A stretch of 25,010 nt of DNA from contig NC_090624.1 of the NCBI RefSeq assembly GCF_004359215.1, positions 414,670 to 439,679 of the forward strand, given 5' to 3'. Below the pieces are notes generated by a model, which did not search any database, was not told the DNA's origin, and was given only the letters and a program-made list of their open reading frames with translations. This stretch comes from Bremia lactucae (Eukaryota > Oomycota > Peronosporomycetes > Peronosporales > Peronosporaceae). Below, in pieces: positions 9,655 to 18,781 of the stretch (the stretch's first letter is position 1; every line of letters starts with the position of its first letter). Both the position numbers and the translations under genes were made by a program.

Positions 9655-10887
9655 CTACAATAAAAACATCCACGTCCTGTCCAGCAAACGTACCGGTCCC
9701 TTTCGGCCCTTTTTTTCAATTGCTTTACCATCGCTTCTTTTATCATGTCCAAGAGAACTGGCCATCTTTTTTTTCTGTCGCTCTTTTTTTGAAACCTCCT
9801 GTTTGGCGGTGCGCTCTTTCCACTCCTTTGTGCTCTTGGTCTTTGACTTCTCCTTTCTTTTGAGCTTCGCACGGAGCAATTTCGGGTCATCCAACACGAC
9901 TTGACCAGCAGCCTGCTGCAGAGCAGTGTCCCAGCCCTTGGCTTTAATCGTTTCCTTCCCTTTTTCAGTCTTTTTCAGCTCTTCGAGACGTTGAGCATTG
10001 CGCTCAGCCTTCTTTAACAAATTCTGAATACCGCGGACACTCTGACCGTGACGGGTCTTTGGCTTGCTGTCTTTCTGAGAGCTGTCGTTTAACAGCAGAC
10101 TACCGTAAGAGATCGAAGCAGCCATTCCCGTCGACTCGACGTCATTCGTGGCATCTACTGGGCTTGCTGTTTCAGCCACTGCTTCTTTCTCCCTCTTTTT
10201 AGTCTTTGCTTTGCTCTTGTTTTCAGCCATTTTGCGCTTTTTCAACGCACGTTGCTCGGCCACAATCTCTGCACGAGATACACGTTTTTTTCCCGCTTTT
10301 TCGTCCGCCTTGCGCTGTTCGCGCATTGCCTGTACTTTAACAGCCAGACGAGCCCGAAGCCCGTCTAGACCCCCTTCTTGCTTGTCAGCACTAGCTTTTA
10401 TGGGCTTGACCTGCGCAAGTTGCTGTATCTCTTTGCGCTCGGTATCTGCTGCGGCAATCTGTCGATCTTCATTGCTTTTCTGAGCCACTGTCGAGAACTT
10501 GGCACGCTTGAGTGAGTTCTTTTTCGACGAATCCTGTTGCTTCAGCGCCTGTACGTTCTGTAGAGAAGAAATGATGCATCACACAAGCCGTCAGACCTGC
10601 TTCAAAAGCCTCTTAAATGCGAAAAGAAACGTTTTGCAATCACGAGAACAAGACGGCATTGCATTCATAAGTAATGAACAGCCTTTTACCTTGTGGTACT
10701 TCTTCGGTGCCGACTTTTTCCAGTTCGCTTCGGCATCCGTCGGAAGGTAAAACGCCGCAGGGATCATTTCCATCACGCCACAAAAGAATCGATCATGTGC
10801 ATTTAAGGCCCGCAGCGTCTCATCACCACTAGTTCCCTCCAGCGTCGGCGCCTGTAACAGCCTCCGACCGAGCAAAATGGTTGACAT
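9655..10887 (-). CDS. SURF6/Rrp14-family nucleolar ribosome-biogenesis protein (one intron)
   Basis: Exon 1 is 10887-10690 (66 aa), the intron 10689-10558 (132 nt, GTAAAA...CTACAG) and exon 2 10557-9655 (300 aa), joined in phase 0 for 366 aa. Exon 1 carries the Rrp14 N-terminal motif HDRFFCGVMEMIPAAFYLP (about residues 31-49), which binds early in pre-ribosome assembly. Exon 2 has LDGLRARLAVKVQAMREQRK (about 130-149) and a long Lys/Arg/Glu-rich helical SURF6 region (about 240-330: LLKKAERNAQRLEELKK, KGWDTALQQAAG, DPKLLRAKLKRKEKSK). The family works in the nucleolus on both ribosomal subunits (family knowledge). Without the splice the N-terminal motif would be lost, and exon 2 opens only on a GTG, so a one-exon model would be wrong. 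The 3' end converges with G-gamma across 229 bp. Confidence 0.92.
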
Positions 10888-11068
10888 TACTATTTAAAGA
10901 TTTGATGACTGGCGCAAGGCCTTAAAAGTACTTGATTGGCTAATAATCCTAAATGACGTGAGATCATTGGATCAGACGTCCTTCAGTAGAATGATGGTCG
11001 CTTTCACGTACACTCACCAATTCCGCACTCGTGCGCTACATCCCTATTTCGCTACAAATCGAGAAAGC
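10888..11068. promoter_or_regulatory. Short bidirectional promoter, SURF6 / CLPTM1
   Basis: Only 181 bp separate the SURF6 start (10887, minus) from the ATG chosen for CLPTM1 (11069, plus). In-frame ATGs upstream in the CLPTM1 direction (at 10991 and 10994) would shorten the gap further. No TATA box or named element stands out. The call is positional. Confidence 0.5.
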
Positions 11069-13000
11069 ATGCGAGCGCTTCAAACTCTGCGGGCTTGGAT
11101 CACCTTTACTACGATCTCCTGCACGGTCTTTGTAAGCTTATTCGTCGTTGATTGAATTTGAAGAGTGACGCGTCCTAACGATGTGTCACGTTTGCTCGCT
11201 GCGGCAGTTTGCGTACATGGTGTTTGTGGGCCTTCAGGTGCGCATAACAGAAAGATATTGCTGCGTAGTTTATCGCATGTCTAAGACTTTTCAAAATTAC
11301 TGCAGTTCTACCGGATCATGTACCCAACCTTCTCAGACAGTCCAAATACTTTGGACCCGATGTGGGGAATGGGTCAACCATTGGACGTAAAGTACTACTT
11401 GTCTACTCGCTTAAAGTGGGATGCAGCCAAGGATTTTGATGATGGAGCAACGCCGATTGGGGACTTTCAACAACTTACATTCGACTGGAACAACTCTAAC
11501 TTTAGGCATGTGGACGTGAATGTATCAAGGCAGACGCATGGAGACTTCTCCAATAACAAATCCAAGAAGACTCTAAACGTTTGGGATGCGCTGAAAGGCA
11601 ATGCATCGGTGTATCTACACGTTCACGTGACGCACGCTCACTTCTCGCCCGACCCAAGGGACGAGAATTACGACCAGTACAGAACCATCCACCAAGCCTC
11701 CAGTCTTGTGACGTACGCGCCGAAACCCAATGCAAAGAATGCAAGCTTGTTACTGGCCCCTTGGAAGCCGCAAAATCGATCGACATTAACAGTGGGTAAG
11801 GATGAAGCGACAATTTTGTACTGGAAGCCAGTCATGAGTGTGCGGCTTGTTACTGACTTTACGAGATTTCCAGTGGAGGAACTTCCAGGAATGGTATATG
11901 AAAGCTTGGACTTCGTGCAGCATCCAATGGATCAGCGGTGGCGCTACATGCCAGCACTCTACGTGGACGAATTGGCGCTGACATCTGCCGATCTCGTGCC
12001 TTTAAACTCTACATTGGACAATGGCCGTGATGGCGATCTTGTCCTGCCGCTACGCCTGTCGTGGTCCCCGCTGTCATTTGCACGTTGGCAGGTGCAACTC
12101 ACGTTTGCCACTGTGTTCGTCTCGCAAGAACAAATGGGCGTGCCTACGAGTGATTTGAATGCACTCCGTTCGATGGTGACCGATACCCATCCCGTGCTCC
12201 TTGCTGTTACTATGAGCGTAGCGTTGCTCCATTTGCTGTTTGACTGGCTGGCCCTTCGCCACGATGTGAGCTATTGGCGTTCCAAAGGAGACGATGTGGT
12301 TGGAGTGTCTCTACGTGCCATGGCGGCTGAGCTGGGCTCTCAAGTGGTGGTATTAATGTATCTCGTCGATCAAGACTCGACTTTACTGGTTACAGGTCCG
12401 CAATTATTAAGTATCGCGCTGCTGTTATGGAAAGTGACGAAGGTTTGGCGAGCTCAGCGCCGACATTTTCAACTTCAATACAGAGCTGTAAAGAATGACT
12501 CCGAGGACAAGACTAAACTGATGGACGCACATAGCTTGCGGTTGCTCGAGGAAACGCAACGTGCCGACTCGCTGGCTACGTCGCATATGCTGTTTGTATT
12601 GGTGCCTCTTGCTGCGGGGTACGCCATGTACTCGCTGCTATACGTTCCGCACACTGGCTGGTATGCCTGGTTGCTCGAATCACTCACTACGACAGTGTAC
12701 GCGTTGGGTTTCGTATTTATGCTTCCACAGTTGGTCATTAATTATCGACTCAAGTCTGTAGCCCATTTGCAGTGGCGTCTACTAATTTATCGGGCGCTCA
12801 ACACATTCATCGACGATTTGTTTGCCTTTGTGATAAAAATGCCGACCTTACATCGAATTTCATGCTTTCGCGATGATATCGTCTTTGTCGTGTACTTGTA
12901 CCAGCGATGGATTTACCCCGTCGATACTAAGCGCCTGGGAGATGATGCCGATGGAACTCCTATTGTTAGCGACTCGACAAAGAAGCCTCACTCCGAATAG
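11069..13000 (+). CDS. CLPTM1-family multi-pass membrane protein (two introns)
   Basis: Three exons, 11069-11131, 11208-11237 and 11306-13000, all phase 0, give 595 aa. Intron 1 (76 nt, GTAAGC...GGCAG) contains a TCCTAACG branch-point-like site; intron 2 (68 nt) runs GTGCGC...CTGCAG. Together the exons rebuild one N-terminal transmembrane helix (about residues 9-30), a strong sign that the model is right. A large luminal domain follows with five Asn-X-Ser/Thr sites. Then come several membrane helices (about 328-348, 374-392, 460-478, 486-508) and the highly conserved family end: ALNTFIDDLFAFVIKMPTLHR, then CFRDDIVFVVYLYQRWIYPVD. Relatives reside in the ER/secretory membranes and include lipid-scrambling and receptor-trafficking proteins (family knowledge). 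An alternative start at 10991 adds 26 residues. Confidence 0.93.
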
Positions 13001-13505
13001 GTAATGTGCAGCTAGAAGTCGAACTCTTTCGGCAATTGCGTCGACACTTGTAGTTGTCGCAAAGCATATTGTTTATAAACATGGTGTAAGCGTAATCATA
13101 TTGTTATTCTGACGGGATGTACTGCCAGTCCCTACATCATACATTGCGCCAGCCAAAGGCGGTGGCGAGACCATTACCCATGATAAAAACTTGCCATACT
13201 GGAGACAAATCGGGATAGCACTGACGCATTGTACGCTACCACTTACTGCGTGTGACGCATGGCTGTAGTTGAAAACTGTCAAAGGTGGCATTCTAGCAAA
13301 ATTCTTACTACCACCGTACCCATAATGACGTACTATATCGTGGCGAACCATCAATTTGTTCAATAAGGCAAATTAAGTCAGAGTTTGCCAACTTCAACTC
13401 CACGATCTGAAAGGACGGCTTGAACCTGTCCAGTTACATAAATATTAATTCCTATAAGAGGAATAATTAATACTTTTTTCTGTAGGGTACGCAGATAATC
13501 ACACC
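13001..13505. other. CLPTM1 3' flank and pre-LTR DNA, no gene seen
   Basis: No frame here matches a known family; the longest (a minus-strand frame at 13073-13363) has no signature. The base composition turns A/T-rich from about 13430 into the LTR. The five bases before the LTR (ACACC, 13501-13505) would be the target-site duplication, but the other end of the element is missing, so this cannot be tested here. Confidence 0.5.
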
Positions 13506-13948
13506 TGTAACGGGTGTATCGTTACATGAAATTAACACTTAAAGGTTGTTAATTAATATATTATCTAAAAGGTAAATAATATTTGGAGGATATTACTTTA
13601 TATAGTAATGGTCAAAATCTTATCCATAAAAAGGTATAGACCATTCTATCTATTTATCCCGAAGACTAATCAACTGTAGATGTAAACAAAAGAGAGACAG
13701 ATAAGATAAATTTCAATTGCATGTTCAGTATTATTTTATAATTAAGTTAGCGTTAACAGATAGAAAAAAGAAAAACTTTATTATATTAATACAGTTTTCA
13801 TTTAATCCTCTTTAAGCTAGTTGCCTTAAAGAGAAGTCTTCCTCTGCACGTACTAGTGTACGTGAAATAACGTAAGGCACCACTCGCAACTGAAGCAGTG
13901 CGAAGTGGACTTGTACTGAAGCAGTACAAGTCGTAGTGCCCCGTTACA
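13506..13948 (+). repeat. LTR 1 of plus-strand gypsy element (5' LTR)
   Basis: It starts TGTAACGGGTG and ends CCCCGTTACA, so the ends are TG...CA within a 6-bp inverted repeat. A second copy in the same orientation lies at 21213. The first about 105 bases differ from that copy by one indel and one or two substitutions; the middle differs more. The 3' part holds four hairpins in a row: CTCTTTAAG / CTTAAAGAG (13808-13833), CACGTAC / GTACGTG (13847-13864), a bulged one at 13880-13908, and ACTTGTACT / AGTACAAGT (13909-13931). The LTR start is itself a hairpin, TGTAACG / CGTTACA (13506-13526). A gag gene follows 50 bp downstream, which marks it as the 5' LTR. Confidence 0.9.
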
Positions 13949-13950
13949 CC

Positions 13951-13968
13951 TGGCAGCACTTTGTAGTC
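13951..13968 (+). promoter_or_regulatory. Putative tRNA primer-binding site
   Basis: Two bases after the LTR end the sequence reads TGGCAGCACTTTGTAGTC. A start with TGG, complementary to the CCA end of a tRNA, at this position is the normal arrangement. The minus-strand element has TGGTGGCAC at the matching place. I cannot say which tRNA primes it. Confidence 0.5.
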
Positions 13969-13998
13969 CGTCCAAGGACCACATTTCCTTCATCATAC

Positions 13999-15098
13999 AT
14001 GGACATGTTGGATAATAGTGGGAGTACGCATCACATTTCGCGTGAAAGCTACTCCTTTCTAAGTGACATAGAAAGGAGTGCGGTCGAACGAATAAGTTCG
14101 ACCGTAGAAAACGATGCCATCTTGGCAATGCTGTCCGGTTTGGACAGAGATGCCCTCCATTCAGCCATCGCCTAGTTCATACAACATGAACTTGACGAGA
14201 TGAAGGGGAAGGTAGCCTTGCTGAATTAGCAAGGCTCTTAACAGGCAGAACTGTTGAGGTTGCTACAGGTACAGACCCCTGGACCTGGGATGACGCAAAC
14301 GCGTCGTCCCGAAACCTTAAAGGTTGACATCTCTAAGTATAGGGGAGTCGAAGAAGACTTCCTCTTGAGATGGTTTGTCGACTTGGACGATGCCATAAGG
14401 GCACGTCACATCGTCGACGAGCAAATGCAAGTCGCATTCGCTCAATCAAATTTGGCAGGTCGTGCCAAAACTTGGGCATTGGGCCTTAAGTTGCGCGAAC
14501 CATATGGGTTTGGGTCGCTAGAGGCTTTTAAATCCTGGCTCAAACAGACGTTTGAACCGCTAGGGCTGAGTTCAGAGCTCGTTCAGAGCTTCTAAAATTC
14601 AAGCAAGGCAAGCGTGATGTTCACGCATATGCCCAGCACATACGACTCTTAGCGAGTTGTATTACAAATAACCCAGTCCATGAACACACGTTGATTACGG
14701 TGTTCATGCAAGGTCTTACGGATGGTCCCGTAAAGACTCACCTGTTCCGCTTGGAACTGGATACGCTTGAAGAAGCAATATCCGTTGCGGAACAGGAGGA
14801 CTTTAGCTTGAGACAGGCTCAAGCTAGTTCGTCATCGTATCGTCCTCCAAGACGAAACGAGTACGGTCCAGAACCCATGGACCTCTCTTACATCGAAAGC
14901 GAGAGACCTCGCTTTTCGAGCAATAAGCGATTGCAGAAACGCCATCGCTGCCAGAAATTAGGACACTACGCTCATGAGTGTAGTGCCCCACGTCCAGCAC
15001 CAAAAGGTACTGAACGTAATTTTGGATCGTATGCCAAAAAGGACAACGGTCGCGGGTCCGACGTTGTTGCGAAATCGCAACAGCGAGGCGGACCGTAA
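13999..15098 (+). pseudogene. gypsy gag (capsid-nucleocapsid), plus-strand element
   Basis: The frame starts at ATG 13999 and is interrupted by TAG (14173-14175), TAG (14227-14229), TAA (14239-14241) and a frameshift near 14580. The capsid-like core reads FLLRWFVDLDDAI, then QVAFAQSNLAGRAKTWAL, FKSWLKQTF and, after the shift, KQGKRDVHAYAQHIR and HTLITVFMQGL. A nucleocapsid zinc knuckle lies near 14940-14980. It reads RCQKLGHYAHEC, but the first Cys of the CX2CX4HX4C pattern is Arg (codon CGC). The frame then meets two consecutive TAA codons (15096-15101) before the protease, which is in the same frame. Confidence 0.88.
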
Positions 15099-15672
15099 TA
15101 AAAACGGTGGGGGTCAGTAGGGGCACAACGCCCTACTAATCCAGCAACCTCAAGAGAATTTGCAAATCTCTTGACTAAAGTTGCTCCAGACACACAATCA
15201 TTATGTGTCTCTGCACCTGGTGATGAGGTATCCCTCATCACCTTGAAGTTGAAAGTGACAAATGATTTGTCACTTAGAGCCCTAGTGAAGTGCGGAGCGT
15301 CGAATAACTTTATCCGTCGCCAGTCACTAGATGGTCGTAGGCTCAAATATGTTGAGCGCGACATCCCTCCAACGAGGATGACGGTGCGTCTAGCGACAGG
15401 CGCATCGATAACAGTAATGAAACGCGTAGTGAAATTTCACTACACGTTAAGAGATTTACAGTACAATGATGATTTCATCGTACTGGATTTAATTGACAGA
15501 TTTGGTGTCATCCTAGGTTTACCTTGGCTTGAAAAATACGAGCCAAGAAACAGCTGGCAGCATAAGTCCGTAAAGATGCCTGCCACTTGTTCATCAGATG
15601 GCCATCTGATGAACGTCTTGGAGCGTCCACAAGCGTGTGGATGTACTACGAGTGAGTGCGATGGCCTCACTT
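14051..15672. repeat. Hairpin-dense stretch across gag-protease
   Basis: Short inverted repeats follow one another through the coding region. Clear cases (arm / arm): ACTCCTTTCT / AGAAAGGAGT (14051-14079); CGGTCGAAC / GTTCGACCG (14081-14104); AGCCTTGCT / AGCAAGGCT (14214-14236); a 10-bp stem with one wobble (14287-14310); TGTTGCG / CGCAACA (15065-15082); GGTGATGAGG / CCTCATCACC (15219-15242); AAGTGACAAAT / ATTTGTCACTT with a 1-nt loop (15253-15275); an 18-nt palindrome at 15426-15443; and the 26-nt palindrome at 15589. Several weaker ones lie between. Confidence 0.85.
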
Positions 15673-15683
15673 GTGGCACGGTC
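15102..15683 (+). pseudogene. gypsy aspartic protease, plus-strand element, truncated
   Basis: Read in the gag frame, this is a retropepsin-like domain. The catalytic region is RALVKCGASNNFIRR, where the family has D-[ST/C]-G; here the Asp position is Lys (AAG, 15288-15290). The flap region VRLATGA and the closing block FGVILGLPWLEKYEP (about 15502-15546) are preserved. A Cys-rich tail follows to about 15683, where similarity to the plus-strand element stops and minus-strand reverse transcriptase begins. Loss of the active-site Asp means no protease activity. Confidence 0.82.
15589..15614. repeat. Perfect 26-nt palindrome in the protease tail
   Basis: The arm GTTCATCAGATGG (15589-15601) is followed directly by its exact reverse complement CCATCTGATGAAC (15602-15614), with no loop. 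It belongs to a wider series of hairpins through gag-protease. Confidence 0.95.
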
Positions 15684-16337
15684 CAAAAAGGCACGTGTTG
15701 ATATTCGCAAAAAGTCGATTCTCGCGCATACAAATCAACACCGCTCGAAGGTGCTTATTATGCACCTGAACATCTGTTTTACCCCCTTCAGCCTTGCTGT
15801 GAACGAATATTGTCGAATACGTCTGCGTGAAGTGCCGCATCGACCGAAAGAGTTGCGTGGCCATCCTATTAAACGTAGCTGGTGCGTTGGAAAGCCCCTA
15901 GGGCATGACCAACCATTCCCACAACATCCCACTGGGAGTACTCACTGCTGTGAGAGGAATATCTGACTCCTTCATGCGTATTTGATAATAGCCGTCGACC
16001 GTGTCGAGCGCGCTAAAAATACTACATCCGGCCTATACACGGTTTAAAATATTATGAACCTCAAGCCATGTTGTTCCACAACACATCGCTTCGAGGAATT
16101 GGCGTCGATGCCGGAATTGTGACAGCATTCAGCTTAATAATAACATGAACCATGCGCCATTTCCCATTGGGTTTACGCACACAAAACGTGTGGCGATTTT
16201 GACTTTCGGACAAGGCCTGCTGCGTGTTTTTCCGCAAAGAATGCGTCAATAGCGTCCACTTGCTCCTTGGGCGGTGGCCATTGGCGTGTCGTACAGTACT
16301 TTGTACCCGGCTCCAGATCAATCTCGTGGCGTACACC
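15684..16337 (-). pseudogene. gypsy reverse transcriptase, minus strand, broken
   Basis: The RT start is HEIDLEPGTKYCTTRQWPP, then a frameshift near 16200 leads to FCVRKPNGKWRMVHV and IPASTPIPRSD. A stop and a further shift near 16060 lead to ALDTVDGYYQIRMKESDIP and TAVSTPSGMLWEWLVMP, an in-frame TAG, then GLSNAPATFNRM. The catalytic YFDDI box appears as YSTI, so both active-site Asp residues are gone. The thumb (HLRAVLICMRENRLFANINT) runs into the junction. The domain order is unmistakable; the gene is dead. Confidence 0.85.
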
Positions 16338-16688
16338 CCGATCCAGAGCTGAACAAGCCCCATTTTGTGCGTGTCGCCCTGCTTTCACGCCTTCCTGTGC
16401 AGGAACTGATCCAGTCTTACCGCCTTGTACGCGCTGTCCAACAACTGCGATTTCCTGCGACAAAGTAAACCCATCTTTGCCACGTGCGCGTCGCCCAGAG
16501 ACCGCGTCTTCGTGGGTAAGGAATAGCCCAGCCTCACCAACCTTTACGCGTCGTCCAACACCTGCGATATCCTGGGTGGAGACTGACCCAGCGTCACCGT
16601 TCTTTACGCGGTGTCCAACGACTGCGATTTCCTGTGAAGATGTGAACCCATCTTCTTCACGTGCGCGTCGCCCAGCGACTGCGGCTTC
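16338..16688 (-). repeat. Six 19-20-residue tandem repeats with 59-residue higher order
   Basis: Translated on the minus strand, the linker between protease and RT contains six consecutive units of 19, 20, 20, 19, 20 and 19 residues. Each begins like E-[IA]-A-V-x-G-[RHQ]-R. Unit 1 resembles unit 4 (both have GRRAR..DGFT.SQ), unit 2 resembles unit 5 (EIAVVG.RV..G..GSV..Q), and unit 3 aligns more loosely with unit 6. The structure is therefore two copies of a three-unit block of 59 residues (177 nt). The DNA repeats are visible too, for example CACGTGCGCGTCGCCCAG at two places. The role is unknown. Confidence 0.85.
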
Positions 16689-16959
16689 CAGCAACCGCAG
16701 CACTACCACTTGCGCAACCACTCTCGATCGCGACTTCCTTTGTGGAGGCTGACTCAGCATCAATACATACTAAGGCCCCAGTCGATACTCGAGTGCCTTC
16801 TTCATGCACCACCTCCGCCAAACCGGCAAAGAGGCGTTCCAAACGTGGAATGCGATGTTCGTGCACAAATTCATCGCGTGACGAGAAAAACTTGACCCAC
16901 CAAGGATCGTTCCACGAGTGGTTTGTGACTAGCACCCACGGTGCGACTACGCCAACCGA
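16689..16959 (-). pseudogene. gypsy protease-RT linker region, minus strand
   Basis: A frame runs from about 16960 to 16690 (ISVGVVAPWVLVTNHSW, then DEFVHEHRIPRLERLFA) and joins the repeat-bearing frame after a one-base shift near 16690-16720. It continues the polyprotein downstream of the protease. No catalytic motif is present. Confidence 0.7.
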
Positions 16960-17260
16960 TATATGGCTCACGGCTCATGCTTGATAAGCCATGGCATTCC
17001 AAGGATGAGATCATATCGATCGTCCATATCCAAGACAATGAACGGTTCTCCAGAGCCAAGCTCATCAAATTTAATTATTTAGGGTAAAAAAACTTACGAA
17101 TCGATACGATCGATCCTGTCGCTAGGCGAACGGACACCCTACTGTTGCTCTTTGAGCCTTCAATAGCCTTGGCGTACAATGCTTCATTCTTCTCCGCAAT
17201 GGCCTTAGTCGCGAAGTTGTATGACGCGCCCGAGTCAATCAAGACCGTCATGGGGTCTTC
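16960..17260 (-). pseudogene. gypsy aspartic protease, minus strand
   Basis: The active-site block MTVLIDSGASYNFATKAI begins at 17251, with an intact catalytic Asp (17236-17234) and the D-S-G-A signature. The flap block VSVRLATGS follows. After stops and a frameshift near 17070 the second half appears as GEPFIVLDMDDRYDLILGMP then WLIKHEP, ending near 16965. Of the retropepsin domains in this window this one has the intact motif, but frame lesions in the middle prevent a full domain. Confidence 0.83.
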
Positions 17261-17463
17261 GTGTACCCCATTAACTTAGCGGTAGTTAGCACCAAGTTTG
17301 ACCGCACGGCGGCAGCAGACAAATATAACAGTGTTGTCCTCGGGCTTTGTTCTCAGGAAGAGGAGGCAACCGTCCTCTTTTCTTGAGAGCGAGTGATCTC
17401 CCAGTAGGACGTCCCGCGCCCACTGAGAGACTTCGTTTCCCGACATTACAACACTCACTGCGT

Positions 17464-18400
17464 TCAGATTTGCTTCGTCGGAGCAGGCTTGCCATGGACT
17501 ACCTTCCATGGGTACGTGGGGTAGTTTCTGCGATGATGCCCAGGCGCATTACACCCGAAATACCGACCACCGGCCTTCGAATTTTCCCAGTGCGGACGCG
17601 CCCGTTCGACCGATGATATCTCTATGGGGGTGGGGCCTTCGGCGAATTCCGTCGATCCAACGTGGACCTGGGCCGATCTCGTGCAGTGGTCTACCAATAA
17701 AGCTATTTGCACAGCTTTTTTATACGTAGTCGCTTGGCGGCGAAAGAGTTCAGTGCGAACAGGACCGACTTGGACACCATCCATGAACACCGTGACCTTT
17801 AATTCTTTCTACAACGGATCCCCGGCCATGGAGGCCTCCAAATTTGGAGCTCCATGACATAGTCCTGTAAGGACCGGTTTCCTTGCTTCTCCGCAAGAAC
17901 AACGACCGATGGCGGAAGGCCACGTCGGCGATCAGAAATGTCGTTCGCTTCTCTGAGCCATGAAATCCCTCGAGACAAAGTATCCCGGAATAGACGTCTC
18001 CTTGGCCATAGCTCATGCCCGTGCCCGACCTCCCAGTTCGAAAGGCAAAGGCTACTTGAGACCTTCCGTCGCGAATCTGGCCTGCGCTCAGCGCTATCTC
18101 GATCTCTCGGATCCAGAAGACCAAGCTATCCGCTTCCTTCCCGTCAAAGTGGGGAACGCGGATCTTCACAGGCTTCGATATATCTGAACGCGGCGTATAC
18201 GACGCCGGCGTCGAAGAGGCACCCTGTGCCTCCGCTCTCACTGCCGTACGTGCGGCATCTTGCGCCGCCGTACTCACGTGAGCAATGAGGGAGGACTCGT
18301 AACGCATGAAGCGCACAACTCGAGCCCTTTGTTGATCGGCAGTCAGAAAGGGAACCCGACAAAAGTCTCCCCGCTAACAGGCTGACCATCACTTCAAGCG
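17464..18400 (-). pseudogene. gypsy gag, minus strand
   Basis: A frame from 18316 encodes the gag capsid region (SDISKPVKIRVPHFDGKEAD then WIREIEIALSAGQIRDGRSQ). It is shifted out of frame near 18040 and recovered in the frame 17790-17464 (FMDGVQVGPVRTELFRRQ). The nucleocapsid knuckle reads YFGCNAPGHHRRNY: the first and last Cys of the CX2CX4HX4C motif are both Tyr, each explained by one G-to-A change. The N-terminal boundary is approximate. Confidence 0.82.
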
Positions 18401-18781
18401 TCGCCCAATAGGCATCGAAAAGGTGATGCTAGTCCTGCCTGAGAGGCATATAGTCTTCAGGGTCATTTATCCTGATTGCCATCCAGATTATTTCAATCCT
18501 TGGCCGCGGGATTGACTTTAAGTGCCACCAGGTGTGACACGGTTACACAACAACTCACAGAGAAAGGTCTAAACTGCTATATATTGAGATCTTTAAGCAG
18601 TCTGACTACAATAATAAATCAAAACAGTAAATGCTACTAATCTAGTACTACTAAATATCAATACTCTGTACTTGAGGTGCCAACACATCCACTCGTACCT
18701 ATCTGAGTCATAATGATAACTTAGCTATATTTCCTGATGTACTAATACACATCTCGACTAACAAACTCCCTCACCGCACGT

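Larger units (their letters stand above)
15684..18532 (-). mobile_element. Minus-strand Ty3/gypsy element, truncated after RT
   Basis: Reading leftward from the LTR at 18533-19404: a leader, gag, protease, a repeat-bearing linker and reverse transcriptase, which ends abruptly at about 15684 just past the RT motif CLFG. RNase H, integrase and the left LTR are missing. The order matches a normal 5'-LTR-gag-pol element. The protease and gag differ clearly in sequence from those of the plus-strand element at 13999-15683, so the two are related but distinct families. Confidence 0.85.

Noticed and set aside
16338..16688. Regularly spaced repeats considered as a CRISPR array
   Set aside because: The repeats are coding, diverged, directly adjoining with no unique spacers, and the genome is eukaryotic.
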